Positions 44,418 to 53,252 of a stretch of 64,000 nucleotides of DNA are shown here, in pieces (the stretch's first letter is position 1; every line of letters starts with the position of its first letter). The translations under genes and the position numbers were made by a program. The DNA is taken from NCBI RefSeq assembly GCF_052118925.1, contig NZ_JBQKGG010000007.1:53657-117656 (forward strand). Direction: 5' to 3'. The notes under the pieces were generated by a model, which saw only the letters and a program-made list of their open reading frames with translations, was not told the DNA's origin and made no database searches. This stretch comes from Lientehia sp934351765. Lineage in GTDB: Bacteria; Bacillota; Clostridia; Lachnospirales; Lachnospiraceae.

Positions 44418-44446
44418 ATTCTACTCTAGCTGTTCTGGATTGTCAA
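44418..44446 (-). promoter_or_regulatory. Promoter of the lysine riboswitch operon
   Basis: Minus strand TTGACA (44441-44446), 17 bp, TAGAAT (44418-44423), 7 bp upstream of P1. Confidence 0.85.
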
Positions 44447-44508
44447 CTGTTGTTTCGCGGGCGGCGCGGATAATCCATGCTGGCCGGATCTGGCATATTG
44501 ACTGCGAA

Positions 44509-44671
44509 GGGGACGTCCCGAACCCCGGCACTAATATTACCTGTTTAATATCGCATTTCTTCGCGGCTCCACCCAGGCCAGCCAGAGGCAACTTTGGATT
44601 GTGCCGATTGGCTGGCCTGGGTGGAGCCGCATAAAGTACAAATATTGATCAGGATTGGGGACGTTCCCGCA
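44509..44671. repeat. MITE/REP-like inverted repeat element
   Basis: A 22 bp perfect inverted repeat (44563-44584 and 44609-44630; arms begin GCGGCTCCACCC and end GGGTGGAGCCGC) with a 24 nt loop. Outside it, imperfect inverted ends continue: GGGACGTCCCGAACCCC on the left and GGATTGGGGACGTTCCC on the right. No transposase is encoded. The right end reaches into the last codons of the gene at 44649-45209. Confidence 0.65.
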
Positions 44672-45209
44672 GCAGCACCAGACTGAACCAGACTACCACA
44701 TTCCCGCCCTCAATAAATTCGATCCCGCACTGCTCCGCCATGTTTGTTACCAGGATTCCGTAGCTTTCCACACAGGGAAACATTTTATCCGGATGACGGC
44801 AGGGGGCATCCGGATAGGCGCACTTCTTACAGATGGCACAGGACTCTGTCGAAAGCGTCAGAGTCTCAAAGCCTGCCGCCTCAAACTGATCCCGGACGGT
44901 TCTGGTGATTTCTTCATGATCGGCCCGATAAGTAAGGGTCTGTTCCAGATTTCCGATGTCCGGAACCTCGCACATGGTTGTAAACAGGAACACATCGGTA
45001 TATTCCATGCACCGGGCATGGCACTCCTCCACGGTTCCCACCGCCGGCGGGCAGGCCCAGGTCGTCCCGTATCTGGGACACTCGGTTTCACATACATAGC
45101 GGACCCGGTCGGAAAATACAATCTGCTCCGGCTTTAAAAATTCATATTGTACGATCGGCAGCCCAGCCAGCTGCTCCTCGATTTCTGCTTTTTTCTCTGC
45201 GCTTATCAT
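44649..45209 (-). CDS. DUF2284 metal-binding protein
   Basis: 186 aa cysteine-rich protein. CETECPRYGTTWACPP near 41-56 and CAICKKCAYPDAPCRHP near 125-141 are the DUF2284 signature, probably iron-sulfur or zinc binding. The core ends NVVVWFSLVLL; the last six codons (RERPQS) lie within the end of the adjacent inverted-repeat element, so the original C terminus was probably replaced. Function unknown; such proteins often neighbour ferredoxin-type enzymes, as here. Confidence 0.88.
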   Translation of the reverse strand: MISAEKKAEIEEQLAGLPIVQYEFLKPEQIVFSDRVRYVCETECPRYGTTWACPPAVGTVEECHARCMEYTDVFLFTTMCEVPDIGNLEQTLTYRADHEEITRTVRDQFEAAGFETLTLSTESCAICKKCAYPDAPCRHPDKMFPCVESYGILVTNMAEQCGIEFIEGGNVVVWFSLVLLRERPQS

Positions 45210-45231
45210 ACTGTACCTTTTCTGTCCGGCT

Positions 45232-46023
45232 CTACCGGATCACAACCTGTTTTGCTTCTTTTCTCGGCGCAGTCCGGAAATAGCGGACCGCCGGATAACC
45301 AATAAGCATACAGATGGAAAGATCCCGATCTCCCAGTTCCAGCCATTCCCGCAGTACCGGAGACCGGTTGATGATCCTGGTTAAATAACCGCTGTACAAC
45401 ACGCCGCAGCCCTCACAGACTGCCATTATCTCCATGTTTGCCGCCGCCAGTCCGGCGTCCAGCTCCGATTGTCCCTGGATTGCCAGCAGCACTGGCGCAC
45501 CAAAAAACAGAGAATCCTTTCCGTCCGCCGCGTGCGCTTTCGAAAATTCCAAAAACCGTGCAGCCATGGCAGGCGCCTCTTTTTCAAACAGCGGAATCAC
45601 ACCGGGAAGCTCCTCCCACAGTGTTTCCTTTAATTCATCAAGCTCCTTCTGCACCCAGATCAACCGGTTATCCTGGCGGTTCGCCGCCGTTGCCGTATAC
45701 CGGCCGGTCTCCAAAATCCGGTCTCTCGCCTCGTCCGAAACCATGGTTTTCTGAAACTGCCGGATACTTCTCCGGAATTTCACCGCATGAAGAAACTGCC
45801 CCGGTTCCACCGTAAAGGTCTCCGGATCATATTCTTCCGTTTCCCCCATGGCACAGCCGGAAAGACTGACCGCATTCTTCGGACAGACTGCCACACAGTG
45901 ACCGCAGAGAATGCACCGTTCTCCCGCAGTCACAGTACCTCCCTCCAGCTTCAGATTTGCCATAAGACAGTCTTTTACACATGCGCCACAGCCGATGCAG
46001 CGGCTCAGATCGATCGTTATCAT
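45232..46023 (-). CDS. Ferredoxin-nitroreductase fusion
   Basis: 263 aa. The N-terminal 60 residues carry two [4Fe-4S] motifs (CIGCGACVKDC and CILCGHCVAVCP); the rest is an FMN nitroreductase domain (RRSIRQF, TATAANRQDNRLIW, ending GYPAVRYFRTAPRK). Such fusions pass electrons from ferredoxin-like centres to FMN for reduction of an unknown substrate. It overlaps the GntR-type regulator gene by 4 bp and precedes the DUF2284 gene, so the three form an operon. Confidence 0.92.
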   Translation of the reverse strand: MITIDLSRCIGCGACVKDCLMANLKLEGGTVTAGERCILCGHCVAVCPKNAVSLSGCAMGETEEYDPETFTVEPGQFLHAVKFRRSIRQFQKTMVSDEARDRILETGRYTATAANRQDNRLIWVQKELDELKETLWEELPGVIPLFEKEAPAMAARFLEFSKAHAADGKDSLFFGAPVLLAIQGQSELDAGLAAANMEIMAVCEGCGVLYSGYLTRIINRSPVLREWLELGDRDLSICMLIGYPAVRYFRTAPRKEAKQVVIR

Positions 46024-46748
46024 GATTTACTCCTCTCCGCTTCCATCTCTTCGATGTACGCCGCGATGCTCTTCATATGCTCCTCCATACAGGCTCTTGC
46101 CTCCTCCGGCTGATGGGATACAATGGCGGCTACCAGACGGCGGTGCTGTTCATCCACATCGGCACTGGAATTTTTCTTTTTCATGATATGGGCGCGGATT
46201 CCGGTGATCATATTTTCAATGAGCTGGTTGGAAGCACTGATGACACTGAAAATCATAGGATTTCCGGCGATCTGGCCGATCCGGATATGAAGATCTCGGT
46301 CCAGATTGGCGCGCATTTTCTCGTCATCGGACGCATCCAGCTTCGCCAGGATCAGCTGAAGCTCTGCCGCCTCTACCTCACTGCAGTTTTCCGCAGCCAG
46401 ACAGGCCGTCTCCCGCTCCAGGGCGGCACGCAGCTGCTGGGTCTGGCGGGCGCTGCTGTTTTTCAGACGGAACAAGGTAGAGAGTGGGCGGATCAGACAG
46501 TTGTCCAGATCCTCGGAAATATAATTGGCGCCGCCCCGTACCGAGGTGACAACTCCCATAAATTCCAGTGAGCGGAGTGCCTCCCGCACCAGCGGTCTCG
46601 ATACACCGAGAAGCTGGGCCATGGTACGCTCCGACGGAAGCGCATCTCCCTTTTTCAGTGTCCCGTTCCGGATCTTTTCAATGATCTGATCCAGGATCTC
46701 ATCAACGGCCCGTTCACCTGTTATTTTACTGAACATCTCAAGCTCCAT
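46020..46748 (-). CDS. FadR/GntR-family regulator
   Basis: 242 aa. N-terminal winged helix (LKKGDALPSERTMAQLLGVSRPLVREALRSLEFMGVV) and a C-terminal all-helical FCD ligand domain with DRDLHIRIGQIAGNP and EQHRRLVAAI, the latter His-rich sites normally bind metal. Start at 46748 (GGAG 7 bases upstream) is a choice; an ATG 12 bases downstream also has GGAG. It overlaps the nth gene end by 11 bp and the nitroreductase start by 4 bp, and probably controls the nitroreductase/DUF2284 genes. Confidence 0.9.
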   Translation of the reverse strand: MELEMFSKITGERAVDEILDQIIEKIRNGTLKKGDALPSERTMAQLLGVSRPLVREALRSLEFMGVVTSVRGGANYISEDLDNCLIRPLSTLFRLKNSSARQTQQLRAALERETACLAAENCSEVEAAELQLILAKLDASDDEKMRANLDRDLHIRIGQIAGNPMIFSVISASNQLIENMITGIRAHIMKKKNSSADVDEQHRRLVAAIVSHQPEEARACMEEHMKSIAAYIEEMEAERSKS

Positions 46749-47409
46749 CCTGCTTCTCCGTTTTCCCTGATTTTTCTTCCTGTGCATATCTGCAGATATC
46801 GGCAAGACAGCACCGCTCACAGTGAGGTGTTGTCCGCGCCGTACAGACTTCTCTTCCGTGGTTCACCAGCCGGTGGCAGAAATCGCTGCCCTTTTCCGGC
46901 GGAATGATCTTCCACAATGCCATTTCTACTTTTTTAGGATCCTTGATCCCGTCCACCAGGCCGATGCGGTTACAGAGACGGATACAGTGGGTATCGGTGA
47001 CGATGGCCGGCTTTCCGAACACATCACCCATGATCAGATTTGCACTCTTTCTCCCCACCCCGGGCAGCTTTAAGAGGGCCTCAAAATCCTCCGGCACCTT
47101 TCCGCCATAGTCCTCCTTCAGCATCCGCATGCAGGCACTGATATCCCGCGCCTTGCTCTTTCCCAGCCCGCAGGGACGGACGATTCTTTCAATCTCCTCC
47201 GGAGACGCTGCCGCCAGGGCATCCACGTCGGGAAACTTCTTATATAAGTCTTCCACTACCACATTGACCCGCGCATCGGTACACTGCGCTGCCAGCCGGA
47301 CGCTTACCAGAAGCTTCCAGGCTTCGTTATAGTCCAGCGTACAGTCTGCATCGGGATATTCCTTTTCCAGCCGCCTGATCACCTCAATGGCAAGTTCCTG
47401 TTTCGTCAT
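46738..47409 (-). CDS. nth: Endonuclease III
   Basis: 223 aa bifunctional DNA glycosylase/AP lyase of base excision repair. HhH motif LPGVGRKSANLIMG with catalytic Lys, catalytic Asp in VTDTH, and a C-terminal [4Fe-4S] motif (Cx7Cx2Cx5C, CTARTTPHCERCCLADIC). Length is standard. One extra residue in the first Cys spacing compared with the E. coli enzyme. Confidence 0.95.
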   Translation of the reverse strand: MTKQELAIEVIRRLEKEYPDADCTLDYNEAWKLLVSVRLAAQCTDARVNVVVEDLYKKFPDVDALAAASPEEIERIVRPCGLGKSKARDISACMRMLKEDYGGKVPEDFEALLKLPGVGRKSANLIMGDVFGKPAIVTDTHCIRLCNRIGLVDGIKDPKKVEMALWKIIPPEKGSDFCHRLVNHGREVCTARTTPHCERCCLADICRYAQEEKSGKTEKQDGA

Positions 47410-47546
47410 GGCTTTGTCTCCTTTGTAAAATGTCAGGGTGCCGATCCGTTATGGCCCCATATCAAACGGGAAGTACAGACCGAAGAGGTAATCTATCCGG
47501 ATCTGCGCTTCCCGCTTTCTTACGATTTCTGCCTTCTTTTGAAGGT

Positions 47547-47954
47547 TTATTTAACCGCCTTCAGACGTGTCAGTGCTCTGCGCAGTGCCATTTCGGCTCT
47601 GGCAATATCCACATTCTCAGCATGTCCCTGAATCCGGCTCTCGGCACGCTCTTTTGCAGCCTCTGCCCGGTTCACATCAATCTCGTCGGGCCACTCCGCG
47701 GCCTCGGCAAGCACGGTTACTTTATCCTTCATAATCTCTGCAAATCCGCCGTGGAGCGCCGCTTTTTTCGTCTCGCCGCCGCCAAGATGGATCGTCAGAA
47801 CTCCGGGGTAGAGGATACAGGTGGTGGGAACATGCTCCTTATAGATGCCGAGCTGTCCCTCCTTGGTATTCATCTCCACCATCACAGCCTTTTCCCGACA
47901 GAATACTCTGTCCGGAGTGATCACTTCCAGATCAAATACTTTTTCTTCCGCCAC
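47547..47954 (-). CDS. atpC: ATP synthase epsilon subunit
   Basis: 135 aa. N-terminal beta-sandwich (FDLEVITPDRVF, GQLGIYKEHVPTTCILYPG, HGGFAEIMKDKVTVLAE) and C-terminal helical hairpin. Last gene of the atp operon; an imperfect hairpin (CGGGAAG/CTTCCCG) lies in the 140 bp gap to nth. Confidence 0.96.
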   Translation of the reverse strand: MAEEKVFDLEVITPDRVFCREKAVMVEMNTKEGQLGIYKEHVPTTCILYPGVLTIHLGGGETKKAALHGGFAEIMKDKVTVLAEAAEWPDEIDVNRAEAAKERAESRIQGHAENVDIARAEMALRRALTRLKAVK

Positions 47955-47966
47955 CTGAACACCCCC

Positions 47967-49358
47967 TTATTTTACGCGGGCCAGTACATCGTCGATATTT
48001 CCCGCATTAAGGAAGTAGCTCTCCGGAATATCATCGTATTTGCCTTCGATGATCTCCTTGAAGCCCTGAATGGTTTCCGATACCGGTACATACCGTCCCT
48101 CCAGTCCGGTGAACTGGCCGGCCACGAAGAAGGGCTGGGACAGGAATCTCTGTACCTTTCTTGCTCTCGATACGACCAGCTTCTCCTCCTCGGAAAGCTC
48201 ATCCATACCAAGGATTGCAATGATATCCTGTAATTCCTTATACTTCTGAAGGATCTCCTGAACACTTCTTGCCACCTTGTAATGCTCCTCGCCGACGATC
48301 CGAGGATCCAGAATTCTGGAGGTGGATTCCAGAGGATCCACAGCCGGATAAATACCCAGCTCCACGATGGAACGGGAAAGCACGGTAGTCGCATCCAGAT
48401 GAGCGAAGGTTGTTGCAGGCGCAGGGTCAGTCAGGTCATCGGCAGGCACATAAACCGCCTGTACCGAAGTAATGGATCCGTTCTTTGTGGATGTGATACG
48501 CTCCTGGAGCGCACCCATCTCCGTCTGAAGGGTGGGCTGATAGCCTACCGCGGAGGGCATACGTCCTAACAGTGCGGATACCTCAGAACCAGCCTGGGTA
48601 AAACGGAAGATATTGTCGATGAAAAGCAGCACATCCTTGCCGCCCTTATCACGGAAATACTCCGCCATGGTAAGGCCCGTCAGGCCGACTCTCATTCTCG
48701 CTCCCGGCGGCTCATTCATCTGTCCGAATACCATGGTGGTCTTATTGATAACACCGGATTCCGTCATTTCATGGTACAGATCGTTACCCTCACGGGTACG
48801 CTCACCTACACCGGTGAAAACAGAATAACCGCCGTGCTCTGTGGCAATGTTTCGGATCAGCTCCTGGATCAGTACGGTCTTTCCTACTCCGGCACCGCCG
48901 AAGAGACCGATCTTTCCACCCTTCTGATAAGGGCAGAGCAGATCAACGACCTTGATTCCAGTTTCGAGCATTTCCGTATTGGTAGCCTGCTCCTCAAAGG
49001 AGGGTGCCTTCCGGTGGATCGGAAGATGTTCCTCAGTCTTGGGAGCTTCTTTATTATCAATGGGCTCACCCAGGACATTGAAAATCCTGCCCAGGGTATT
49101 CTCCCCAACGGGAACGGTGATGGGAGCGCCGGTTGCGACTGCCTCCATGCCGCGGACAAGTCCGTCCGTGGGGCCCATGGCGATACATCTTACGGTGTCG
49201 TCACCCAGGTGCTGGGAAACCTCCACAACCAGGTCGGTTCCGTCGTTTCTGTGAACGCGGACAGCCTCGTTGATCTCGGGGAGCTTTCCTTCACTGAACT
49301 TGATGTCCAGAACGGCACTGATGATCTGGGTGATTCTGCCGATATTGGTCTCTGCCAT
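47967..49358 (-). CDS. atpD: ATP synthase beta subunit
   Basis: 463 aa catalytic subunit of F1. Walker A GGAGVGKTVLIQEL, GERTREG, Walker B DVLLFIDNIFR and the DELSEEE (DELSEED-like) loop are present. Length and order in the operon are standard. Confidence 0.98.
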   Translation of the reverse strand: MAETNIGRITQIISAVLDIKFSEGKLPEINEAVRVHRNDGTDLVVEVSQHLGDDTVRCIAMGPTDGLVRGMEAVATGAPITVPVGENTLGRIFNVLGEPIDNKEAPKTEEHLPIHRKAPSFEEQATNTEMLETGIKVVDLLCPYQKGGKIGLFGGAGVGKTVLIQELIRNIATEHGGYSVFTGVGERTREGNDLYHEMTESGVINKTTMVFGQMNEPPGARMRVGLTGLTMAEYFRDKGGKDVLLFIDNIFRFTQAGSEVSALLGRMPSAVGYQPTLQTEMGALQERITSTKNGSITSVQAVYVPADDLTDPAPATTFAHLDATTVLSRSIVELGIYPAVDPLESTSRILDPRIVGEEHYKVARSVQEILQKYKELQDIIAILGMDELSEEEKLVVSRARKVQRFLSQPFFVAGQFTGLEGRYVPVSETIQGFKEIIEGKYDDIPESYFLNAGNIDDVLARVK

Positions 49359-49398
49359 TCTTTGCTCACTCCTTTATAATTTTTTCCTTGCGCCTTTG

Positions 49399-50265
49399 TT
49401 AATCCAGCGCATCTGCACCTGCAATGATCTCCGTCAGCTCCTGGGTAATGGAAGACTGTCTTGCACGGTTGTACTGGAGGGAAAGCTTGTCGATCATCTC
49501 CTCCGCATTGCTGGTCGCAGAATCCATGGCCTGCATTCTGGCTCCGTTTTCGCTGGCGATTGATTCCAGCATACCGCCATAAATCAGGTTGTATACATAG
49601 CCGGGGATCAGGGCATCCAGAACCTCGTCCTCATCTCCGTCAAAATTCATCGGGCAGTCTCCGTCGGCCTTTGTCTGGCCGGACTGGATCTCCTCATCCG
49701 AAAGCTCTATGGGAAGAAGCTTGATCAGCTTCGGTTCATGGCTCACCGTATTTTTAAAGGAGGTGTAGGCAAGATAGATCTCTCCCACTTCGCCCTTTTT
49801 ATAGGCCTCCAGAACCTGCTTTCCGATGGCGGCTGCGTCTGCATAGGACGGCTCCTCGATCACATCGGAATAATCCTCCGTCAGGGCAAAGCCACGGTGG
49901 GTCAGGGCATCCTTTCCCTTCCTGCCAATGGCATAAAGACTTGCTCTCTCCGGACGGATCCCTCCCATGACAGCCTTCACGATATTGGAATTATAGCCGC
50001 CTGCCAGACCTCTGTTGGAGGTAATGGCAATGACCGCCTGTTTTTCCGAGGCGCCCTTGATGAGATAAGGGTGGCGCAGGTTCTGAGTATGGGCCAGAAT
50101 GGAGCACACGGTCGCATAGGTCACATCAAAGTACGGGCGGGTATTTTCCGCCTTGGCTCTGGACTTCTGCAACTTCACCGTAGACACCAGCTTCATGGCA
50201 TTGGTGATCTGCTGGGTGCTCTGGATACTGGCCTTTCTTCTCTTGATTTCGCGCATTGTCGCCAT
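49399..50265 (-). CDS. atpG: ATP synthase gamma subunit
   Basis: 288 aa rotor shaft of F1. N-terminal coiled helix MREIKRRKASIQSTQQITNAMKLV after the start and C-terminal helix ASENGARMQAMDSATSNAEEMI are the family hallmarks. Four bp separate it from atpA. Confidence 0.97.
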   Translation of the reverse strand: MATMREIKRRKASIQSTQQITNAMKLVSTVKLQKSRAKAENTRPYFDVTYATVCSILAHTQNLRHPYLIKGASEKQAVIAITSNRGLAGGYNSNIVKAVMGGIRPERASLYAIGRKGKDALTHRGFALTEDYSDVIEEPSYADAAAIGKQVLEAYKKGEVGEIYLAYTSFKNTVSHEPKLIKLLPIELSDEEIQSGQTKADGDCPMNFDGDEDEVLDALIPGYVYNLIYGGMLESIASENGARMQAMDSATSNAEEMIDKLSLQYNRARQSSITQELTEIIAGADALD

Positions 50266-50269
50266 AGGA

Positions 50270-51781
50270 TCACCTCAAATCAAACTGTCCCTTAAACTCG
50301 GTAACAGCATCGGTCAGCTTCTTCGTCAGCTCATCGGAAAGCTCTTTCTTTGTACGGATCTCTTCGGGGATTTCCGGATACTTGGTATCAATGAATGCAA
50401 AGAGCTCTTTCTCAAACCGCTGTACCGCATCAACCGGAATGTCCAGCAGGAACTTTCTTGTTGCCGCGAAAATAATGATAACCTGGTACTCAACGCCCAT
50501 GGGCTGATACTGAGGCTGCTTTAAGATCTCACGGATCCGCTCGCCCTGTGCCAGCTTCTCCTTCGTATCTGCATCCAGCTCGGAACCGAACTGAGAGAAC
50601 GCTGCCAGCTCACGGAACTGTGCCAGCTCTACACGGATCGGAGCGGAAATCTTCTTAATTGCCTTGATCTGTGCAGCGCCGCCAACTCGTGATACGGAAA
50701 GTCCGGCGTTGATGGCAGGACGGAAGCCGGCGTTGAACATTTCGGTTTCCAGATAGATCTGCCCGTCTGTAATGGAAATTACATTGGTCGGAATATAGGC
50801 AGAAACATCGCCTGCCTGCGTCTCGATGATGGGAAGCGCCGTTAAAGAACCGCCGCCCAGCTCATCCGACAGCTTTGCCGCACGCTCAAGCAGTCTGGAA
50901 TGAAGATAAAAAACATCTCCGGGGTATGCCTCACGTCCCGGCGGTCTGCGGAGAAGTAAGGAAAGTGTACGGTAAGCGGTTGCATGCTTGGACAAGTCAT
51001 CATATACCACCAGTACGTCTTTTCCCTGTTCCATCCACTCTTCGCCGATGGCGCAGCCCGAATAAGGGGCAATATACTGAAGAGGAGCCAGTTCGCTGGC
51101 AGTTGCCGCAACGACCGTTGTATATTCCATCGCCCGGTATTCCTCCAGGGTTCTCACGATGCTCGCAACGGTAGAAGCCTTCTGGCCGATGGCAACATAA
51201 ATACAGTTGACTCCCTTTCCCTTCTGATTGATGATTGTATCGATGGCAAGAGCCGTCTTTCCGGTCTGTCTGTCACCGATGATCAGTTCTCTCTGTCCTC
51301 TTCCGATGGGCACCATGGCATCGATCGCCTTGATACCGGTCTGAAGGGGAGTATCTACGGATTTTCTTGAAATAACACCGGGCGCCACACGCTCGATCTG
51401 GCGGAATCTGTCCGTATGGATCGGTCCCTTTCCGTCAATAGGCTGTCCCAGGGCATTGACTACACGCCCCAGCATGGCGTCTCCGACGGGAACCTCAACT
51501 ACTCTTCCGGTAGTCTTTACGGTATCACCTTCGGAAATATTTCTCTGGTCACCCAGAAGAACAGCTCCGACATTGTCCTCCTCCAGGTTCAGGACCATGC
51601 CGTATACGTCTCCGGGAAATTCCAGAAGCTCTCCCTGCATTGCTTTTTCAAGGCCGTGAATACGCGCGATGCCGTCCGCAACCTGGATCACCGTGCCCAC
51701 ATCGGACACCTCCAGCCGGGAAGCATATCTCTCAATCTGCTCTTTGATCACAGAGCTGATCTCTTCCGGTCTTAAATTCAT
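50270..51781 (-). CDS. atpA: ATP synthase alpha subunit
   Basis: 503 aa non-catalytic F1 subunit: Walker A GDRQTGKTALAID, VYVAIGQK-like IYVAIGQKAS, and PAINAGLSVSRVGGAAQ with the arginine finger. Standard length. Confidence 0.98.
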   Translation of the reverse strand: MNLRPEEISSVIKEQIERYASRLEVSDVGTVIQVADGIARIHGLEKAMQGELLEFPGDVYGMVLNLEEDNVGAVLLGDQRNISEGDTVKTTGRVVEVPVGDAMLGRVVNALGQPIDGKGPIHTDRFRQIERVAPGVISRKSVDTPLQTGIKAIDAMVPIGRGQRELIIGDRQTGKTALAIDTIINQKGKGVNCIYVAIGQKASTVASIVRTLEEYRAMEYTTVVAATASELAPLQYIAPYSGCAIGEEWMEQGKDVLVVYDDLSKHATAYRTLSLLLRRPPGREAYPGDVFYLHSRLLERAAKLSDELGGGSLTALPIIETQAGDVSAYIPTNVISITDGQIYLETEMFNAGFRPAINAGLSVSRVGGAAQIKAIKKISAPIRVELAQFRELAAFSQFGSELDADTKEKLAQGERIREILKQPQYQPMGVEYQVIIIFAATRKFLLDIPVDAVQRFEKELFAFIDTKYPEIPEEIRTKKELSDELTKKLTDAVTEFKGQFDLR

Positions 51782-51810
51782 GGAGCTTTCGCACCTTCTT
51801 TCTATGATAG

Positions 51811-52359
51811 TCAGGCGAGCTGTATTTTCATGAGCTCACGCTTCATCTCATACAGCTTTGTCTTAATGCTGCTGTCTACGACCCGGTCACCGATGCGGAT
51901 CATCAGTCCGCCGATCAGGCTTTCATCCACGGAGAAGGTCATCTCAATGGATTCATATTCCGTTGTCTCCAGCAGCCGCTTCTCGATCTGCTTCTTCTGG
52001 TCCTCCGAAAGCTCAGACGCCGAGGTGACAGACGCTTTTCCGATATGCTTGTATTCCTTTACCCGGTCAATAAACCAGTTAAGAATCGCCGGAAGCTCAC
52101 TCTCACGGTCCTTTTCAATGACGACCCGCAGGAAGCCTGTCATTTCGGATGACACGTTTCCCTCGAATACAGATTCCATAACCTTTAACTTTTCTTCTTT
52201 GATAATATTCGGGTGATGAAGCAGTTTTAACAGATCCGGATTTTCGTCAAAAATCCTGTTCACAAATGCTGCTTCCTCAAAGAGCCCGTCCACCTTTCCG
52301 GTGTCCAGGGCGGTCTCAAACAATGCGTCGCCGTATATTTTTGAAATCAGCTTTGCCAT
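51811..52359 (-). CDS. atpH: ATP synthase delta subunit
   Basis: 182 aa stator subunit (OSCP type): N-terminal YGDALFETA and C-terminal LIGGLMIRIGDRVVDSSIKTKL. Overlaps atpF by 13 bp. Confidence 0.95.
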   Translation of the reverse strand: MAKLISKIYGDALFETALDTGKVDGLFEEAAFVNRIFDENPDLLKLLHHPNIIKEEKLKVMESVFEGNVSSEMTGFLRVVIEKDRESELPAILNWFIDRVKEYKHIGKASVTSASELSEDQKKQIEKRLLETTEYESIEMTFSVDESLIGGLMIRIGDRVVDSSIKTKLYEMKRELMKIQLA

Positions 52360-52910
52360 GTTTCCTCACCTATTTCCTTTAACGTCCTGTCGATCAGCTC
52401 ACTCTGTGTCTTCTCATTCATGGACGCTGCGACCGCCTTGCCTGCCATCATGGATGCAATGGCGATCATCTCCTGCTTCATCTCGTCAAGAGCCTTCTTC
52501 TTCTCCAGCTCTGCCTCACGGCCCGCCTGCTCGATGATCCGTGCGGACTCGGCCTTGGCCTCCTCGATGATCTCCTCCTGGCGCTTCGCCGCCTTCTTTC
52601 TCGCATCGGAAAGAATGGCTTCGGCCTCCTTATCGACCGTTTTTAACTTTGCTTCGTATTCGGTCTTTAAGCCGGCTGCCGTTTTCTGATCCGCAGCAGC
52701 GCTTTCCAGTTCATCTTTGATCTTTTCGGTACGCTTTTCCAGCATACTCCGAACCGGGTTGAAGAGCAGATAGGATAAGGCAAAAAACAGGATAAAGATA
52801 TTGATCCCGAGAAAAATCGCATCATGGATCAGCTGGGGATCCAGCCCGAGGATCTTTTCATAATCTCCGCTGGCGATCAGCATGTTTCCTGCTGCCATTA
52901 TGGTTCCCAA
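52347..52910 (-). CDS. atpF: ATP synthase b subunit
   Basis: 187 aa stator stalk: one membrane helix (about 29-50, ending LLFNPVRSMLEKR) and a long charged coiled-coil with AEAILSDARKKA. Single b-type gene; no b' copy is present. Confidence 0.95.
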   Translation of the reverse strand: MGTIMAAGNMLIASGDYEKILGLDPQLIHDAIFLGINIFILFFALSYLLFNPVRSMLEKRTEKIKDELESAAADQKTAAGLKTEYEAKLKTVDKEAEAILSDARKKAAKRQEEIIEEAKAESARIIEQAGREAELEKKKALDEMKQEMIAIASMMAGKAVAASMNEKTQSELIDRTLKEIGEETWQS

Positions 52911-52946
52911 TGTTCTGCCTCCTTTCGCAATATACAGTTTCTGTTA

Positions 52947-53198
52947 TTAGAAAGGCTTTACGAACATCAGAATGATCGCAACGACCAGACCGTACAGACC
53001 GGTGGTCTCGGCAACTGCCTGTCCAAGAAGCATCGTAGATCTGATATCATTCAGCGCACCGGGGTTGCGTCCAACGGCTGCTGCCGCATGTCCAGCTGCA
53101 ATACCCTGGCCGACACCAGGTCCGATGCCGGCGATCATAGCAAGACCTGCACCAATAGCTGAGCAAGCATAAATTAAATCCTGTCCTGAAATTCCCAT
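52947..53198 (-). CDS. atpE: ATP synthase c subunit, sodium-type motif
   Basis: 83 aa two-helix ring subunit. Helix 1 has GIGPGVGQG and helix 2 has QAVAETTGLY, matching the Na+ ligand set known from Ilyobacter tartaricus (Gln in helix 1; Val, Glu, Ser/Thr, Thr and Tyr in helix 2). The ring therefore probably moves Na+ rather than H+. Confidence 0.96.
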   Translation of the reverse strand: MGISGQDLIYACSAIGAGLAMIAGIGPGVGQGIAAGHAAAAVGRNPGALNDIRSTMLLGQAVAETTGLYGLVVAIILMFVKPF

Positions 53199-53252
53199 AG
53201 TAAATCCTCCTTCATGTCTTGTTGATTCTCATAACCTTCCGGGTCCCGTTTT

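Noticed and set aside
43213..44634. Long plus-strand frame of 473 codons
   Set aside because: Antisense to the dehydrogenase gene and the lysine riboswitch; no ribosome site or recognisable domain.
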